6,062 bases of DNA from Pseudomonadota bacterium. GTDB lineage: Bacteria; Pseudomonadota; Gammaproteobacteria; Burkholderiales; Ferrovaceae. The position numbers were made by a program, and so were the translations under genes. The notes beneath the pieces are model-generated. The model did not search any database. It saw only the letters and a program-made list of their open reading frames with translations, and had not been told where the DNA came from. Where the stretch lies: assembly GCA_021804345.1 (NCBI GenBank), contig JAJZHV010000076.1, forward strand, positions 1 to 6,062, read 5' to 3'. Each line of letters starts with the position of its first letter. Positions within the stretch are counted from its first letter, which is position 1. Below are positions 5,792-6,062 of this stretch, piece by piece.

Positions 5792-6062
5792 TCAGGGCGC
5801 AACCGCCGGAGGGGCCGAGGGAGTGGCCGACCATTGCTCGCGTCGGAAAGAATCGGGGGTTAGCCCGTGTTTTTGCAGCAACCGGTAAAACTCGGTGCGA
5901 TTGCGTTGCGCCAGGCGTGCCGCGTCCGCCACATGTCCCTCAGTGATCTTGAGCAGACGGATCAGGTAATCCCGTTCAAATTGTTCGCGCGCTTCGGCCA
6001 AACCCAGCAAGGGCGTGGAGGGCAGGCGCAGGGCCCGTTGCACCAGGGTGAGCGGGATCAGT
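5792..6062 (-). CDS. glrR: Sigma54-dependent response regulator GlrR (QseF), C-terminal part
   Basis: Only the last 89 codons and stop are inside the window; the gene begins beyond the right edge. The segment carries the end of the activator and a Fis-type DNA-binding helix-turn-helix: LAEAREQFERDYLIRLL, then KITEGHVADAARLAQRNRTEF and YRLLQKHGL. This matches the C-terminus of E. coli GlrR as I recall it (EAR..FE..YL..LLQIT.GNV..AARMAGRNRTEFYKLL), with RNRTEFY being especially characteristic. The receiver and AAA+ sigma54-contact domains are expected outside the window. A GTG at 6043 is an internal valine codon, not a start, because the frame stays open to the edge with LIPLTL before it. After the helix-turn-helix comes a short Ala/Pro-rich tail. 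It is on the opposite strand to glrK and qseG, unlike the standard operon. Another NtrC-family regulator is possible but the fit to GlrR and the presence of glrK-qseG nearby make GlrR the best call. Confidence 0.87.
   Translation of the reverse strand, partial: LIPLTLVQRALRLPSTPLLGLAEAREQFERDYLIRLLKITEGHVADAARLAQRNRTEFYRLLQKHGLTPDSFRREQWSATPSAPPAVAP

Noticed and set aside
5577..5946. Several overlapping short + strand frames across the glrR-opgH gap and the glrR 3' end
   Set aside because: They have no recognisable domains or leaders, are rich in Arg/Gly/Ala as expected for antisense GC-rich frames, and overlap the convincing glrR coding sequence.
1..6062. CRISPR array, insertion sequence, tRNA or prophage attachment site
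   Set aside because: No regularly spaced repeats, transposase genes, terminal inverted repeats, or tRNA-like folds were found on either strand.

Overview
The window is GC-rich, densely coding proteobacterial chromosome. It has gene overlaps, Shine-Dalgarno-type leaders and no mobile-element genes. The protein families (GlrK, QseG, GlrR, OpgH, NDH-2) point to Gammaproteobacteria in the broad sense or the neighbouring Acidithiobacillia. I cannot fix the species from sequence alone.

Layout: on the + strand a tight three-gene run encodes a type II NADH:quinone oxidoreductase (ndh, 47-1351), a sensor histidine kinase of the GlrK/QseE family (1335-2822, overlapping ndh by 17 nt) and a QseG/YfhG-type outer-membrane lipoprotein (2819-3517, overlapping the kinase by an ATGA junction). 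On the - strand, converging on them, lie an OpgH/MdoH osmoregulated periplasmic glucan glucosyltransferase (3485-5434, overlapping qseG tail-to-tail by 33 bp) and, at the right edge, the C-terminal end of the sigma54-activator GlrR/QseF (5792-6062, cut by the window). A 357-bp non-coding gap separates glrR from opgH.

The glrK-qseG-glrR genes normally form one co-directional operon. Here glrR has been separated from its kinase and lipoprotein, and points the opposite way with opgH in between. A single inversion of a former glrR-opgH block would produce this order, and could also account for the shortened OpgH C-terminus and the tail-to-tail overlap.

The most interesting non-coding content is the glrR-opgH gap. 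Directly before the first opgH ATG is an excellent sigma54 -24/-12 element (GG-N10-GC, 5447-5462, - strand). Further upstream is an exact match to the TGTC-N10-GACA operator described for GlrR in enterobacteria (5725-5742) and a 7-of-8 match (5648-5665), with an A+T-rich tract between operators and promoter. Together these suggest that GlrK/GlrR and sigma54 drive opgH, tying envelope sensing to periplasmic glucan synthesis. The same A+T tract holds a sigma70-like promoter reading the other way, which could instead make a short structured RNA antisense to the 3' end of glrR.
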